Made by a program: the position numbers and the translations under genes
Source of the DNA: an uncultured Bacteroidota bacterium
GTDB taxonomy: Bacteria; Bacteroidota; Bacteroidia; Flavobacteriales; Flavobacteriaceae
DNA length: 64,000 nucleotides
Assembly (NCBI GenBank): GCA_902598305.1
Contig: CACKBL010000003.1
Span: 62,001-126,000, forward strand
Direction of reading: 5' to 3'
Shown here: in pieces, positions 63,353 to 64,000 of the stretch
Layout of the letters: every line of letters starts with the position of its first letter
How positions within the stretch are numbered: position 1 is the stretch's first letter
Notes under the pieces: generated by a model
The model's input: only the letters and a program-made list of their open reading frames with translations
What the model was told of the DNA's origin: nothing
Database searches by the model: none

Positions 63353-64000
63353 ATGTCCAACAAAGAAAAAGGAGTAAAAAAGGAAAAGGTAAATTGGTTT
63401 CTCCAACTAATTACCCTAGGAGACCGGTTTTCCTGGCGCGATTTTTATGATAGATTAAAAAAAGGTATTGTAGATTTTTCAATCGTTTTTTTTGGTGTTT
63501 TGCTTTCATTTGGTGTTGAACAAAAAGGTATGAGAGATGATGAAAGAGATGATGGAATTGAGAATTTGTACAAGTTGAGAGATGAAATAGAGGAAATGAT
63601 TCAATACACTGATATTTATGCTGATGAATTAAAGTGGGTTTCAGAAATTTTTAGAAAACAATTTTATAGATGGGAAAAAGATTCTGACTCAGCTTTCATT
63701 GATTGGTATGAAGAGCCAGAGGATGAAAATGGAGGATTTTATTTTACTCCAATGGCAAATTACAACCAAAGAAACCCTTTTGACCCACCAAGAACAACTT
63801 TTGAAGCCATAAAACTTGATGGAACTTTTAGGCTTTTACCTGACATAGTTGGAAGAAGAATGACAGATGCATACGAGGGACAAGATGTTAGGTATTTGAT
63901 AGAAAATACCGGTAAAAATGGCATAGAGGAAAGATATGTAAATCAATTTATTGATAGGGTAGCTACTAAATGGGTTTATGACCTTCCTCCATTTGATTTA
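63353..64000 (+). CDS. Unknown protein with one N-terminal membrane segment, partial
   Basis: The frame is open from ATG at 63353 to the right edge (216 residues), so the C-terminus is missing. About 35 mostly charged residues come before a membrane helix (about 39-55, FSIVFFGVLLSFGVEQ). A long helical, acidic region with many Glu, Asp and Trp follows. The layout of one helix then helices resembles DUF6090 proteins of Bacteroidota, but I do not recognise a firm match. Function unknown. It has its own strong promoter and is probably independent of the nuclease genes. Confidence 0.8.
   Translation, partial: MSNKEKGVKKEKVNWFLQLITLGDRFSWRDFYDRLKKGIVDFSIVFFGVLLSFGVEQKGMRDDERDDGIENLYKLRDEIEEMIQYTDIYADELKWVSEIFRKQFYRWEKDSDSAFIDWYEEPEDENGGFYFTPMANYNQRNPFDPPRTTFEAIKLDGTFRLLPDIVGRRMTDAYEGQDVRYLIENTGKNGIEERYVNQFIDRVATKWVYDLPPFDL

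Overview
This 64 kb window is AT-rich, densely packed bacterial chromosome. Gene content and order point to the Bacteroidota, most likely a marine Flavobacteriales with a small, streamlined genome. The evidence is a complete Bat aerotolerance operon, SUF genes in the order HesB-B-C-D-S-E-SufT-DUF2480, an IPExxxVDY-family gene beside pyk and fabF, many short lipoproteins, almost no Shine-Dalgarno sequences, and promoter-like boxes of the Bacteroidota type (TTTG, then about 19 bases, then TAnnTTTG). I see no tRNA, rRNA, CRISPR array, transposase, integrase or broken gene. No gap between genes exceeds about 170 bases.

Layout. 1-4218: an RND efflux operon (tetR, tolC-like, hlyD-like, RND pump cut by the window edge) with a probable TetR operator inside its own promoter. 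4257-6407: convergent prenyl diphosphate synthase and lycopene beta-cyclase genes. 6497-8349: ZIP metal transporter and thiL. 8386-11015: two propeller-type lipoproteins. 11101-17446: the SUF iron-sulfur operon. 17439-20739: glycosyltransferase, then nadD, gmk and yicC on the other strand. 20748-28369: a sugar-oxidation cluster with a DUF1080 protein, two TIM-barrel isomerases, a Gfo/Idh oxidoreductase, a permease, a GMC oxidoreductase and its Tat-exported small subunit. 28371-35941: azurin-like lipoprotein, DMT exporter, ArsC-like protein, methionine-pathway PLP enzyme, lpxH, hflX, esterase, SDR and aldo/keto reductase. 36078-44937: the MoxR/Bat operon. 44929-52617: cvpA, pheS, a lipoprotein asparaginase, a CYTH protein, dinB, and a pyk/fabF/acpP operon that lacks the usual rnc. 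52783-57420: purN, rnhA, PfkB kinase, PurF-like amidotransferase and superoxide dismutase. 57479-63325: an AddAB-like helicase-nuclease pair. 63353-end: the start of an unknown membrane protein.

How the genes work together. The 20.7-28.4 kb cluster reads as one compartmented pathway. Exported flavoenzyme and DUF1080 lipoprotein would oxidise and cleave glycosides at carbon 3 outside the inner membrane, a permease would import the product, and cytoplasmic Gfo/Idh and TIM-barrel enzymes would return it to central metabolism. The SUF operon supplies Fe-S clusters, possibly including one in the GMC enzyme. The Bat operon, SOD, azurin-like protein and carotenoid genes suit an aerobic surface-water life. 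I found no clearly new system. The most useful leads are the TetR operator, the 3-keto-sugar pathway with its export logic, the missing rnc, and the extra BatD-like membrane protein.
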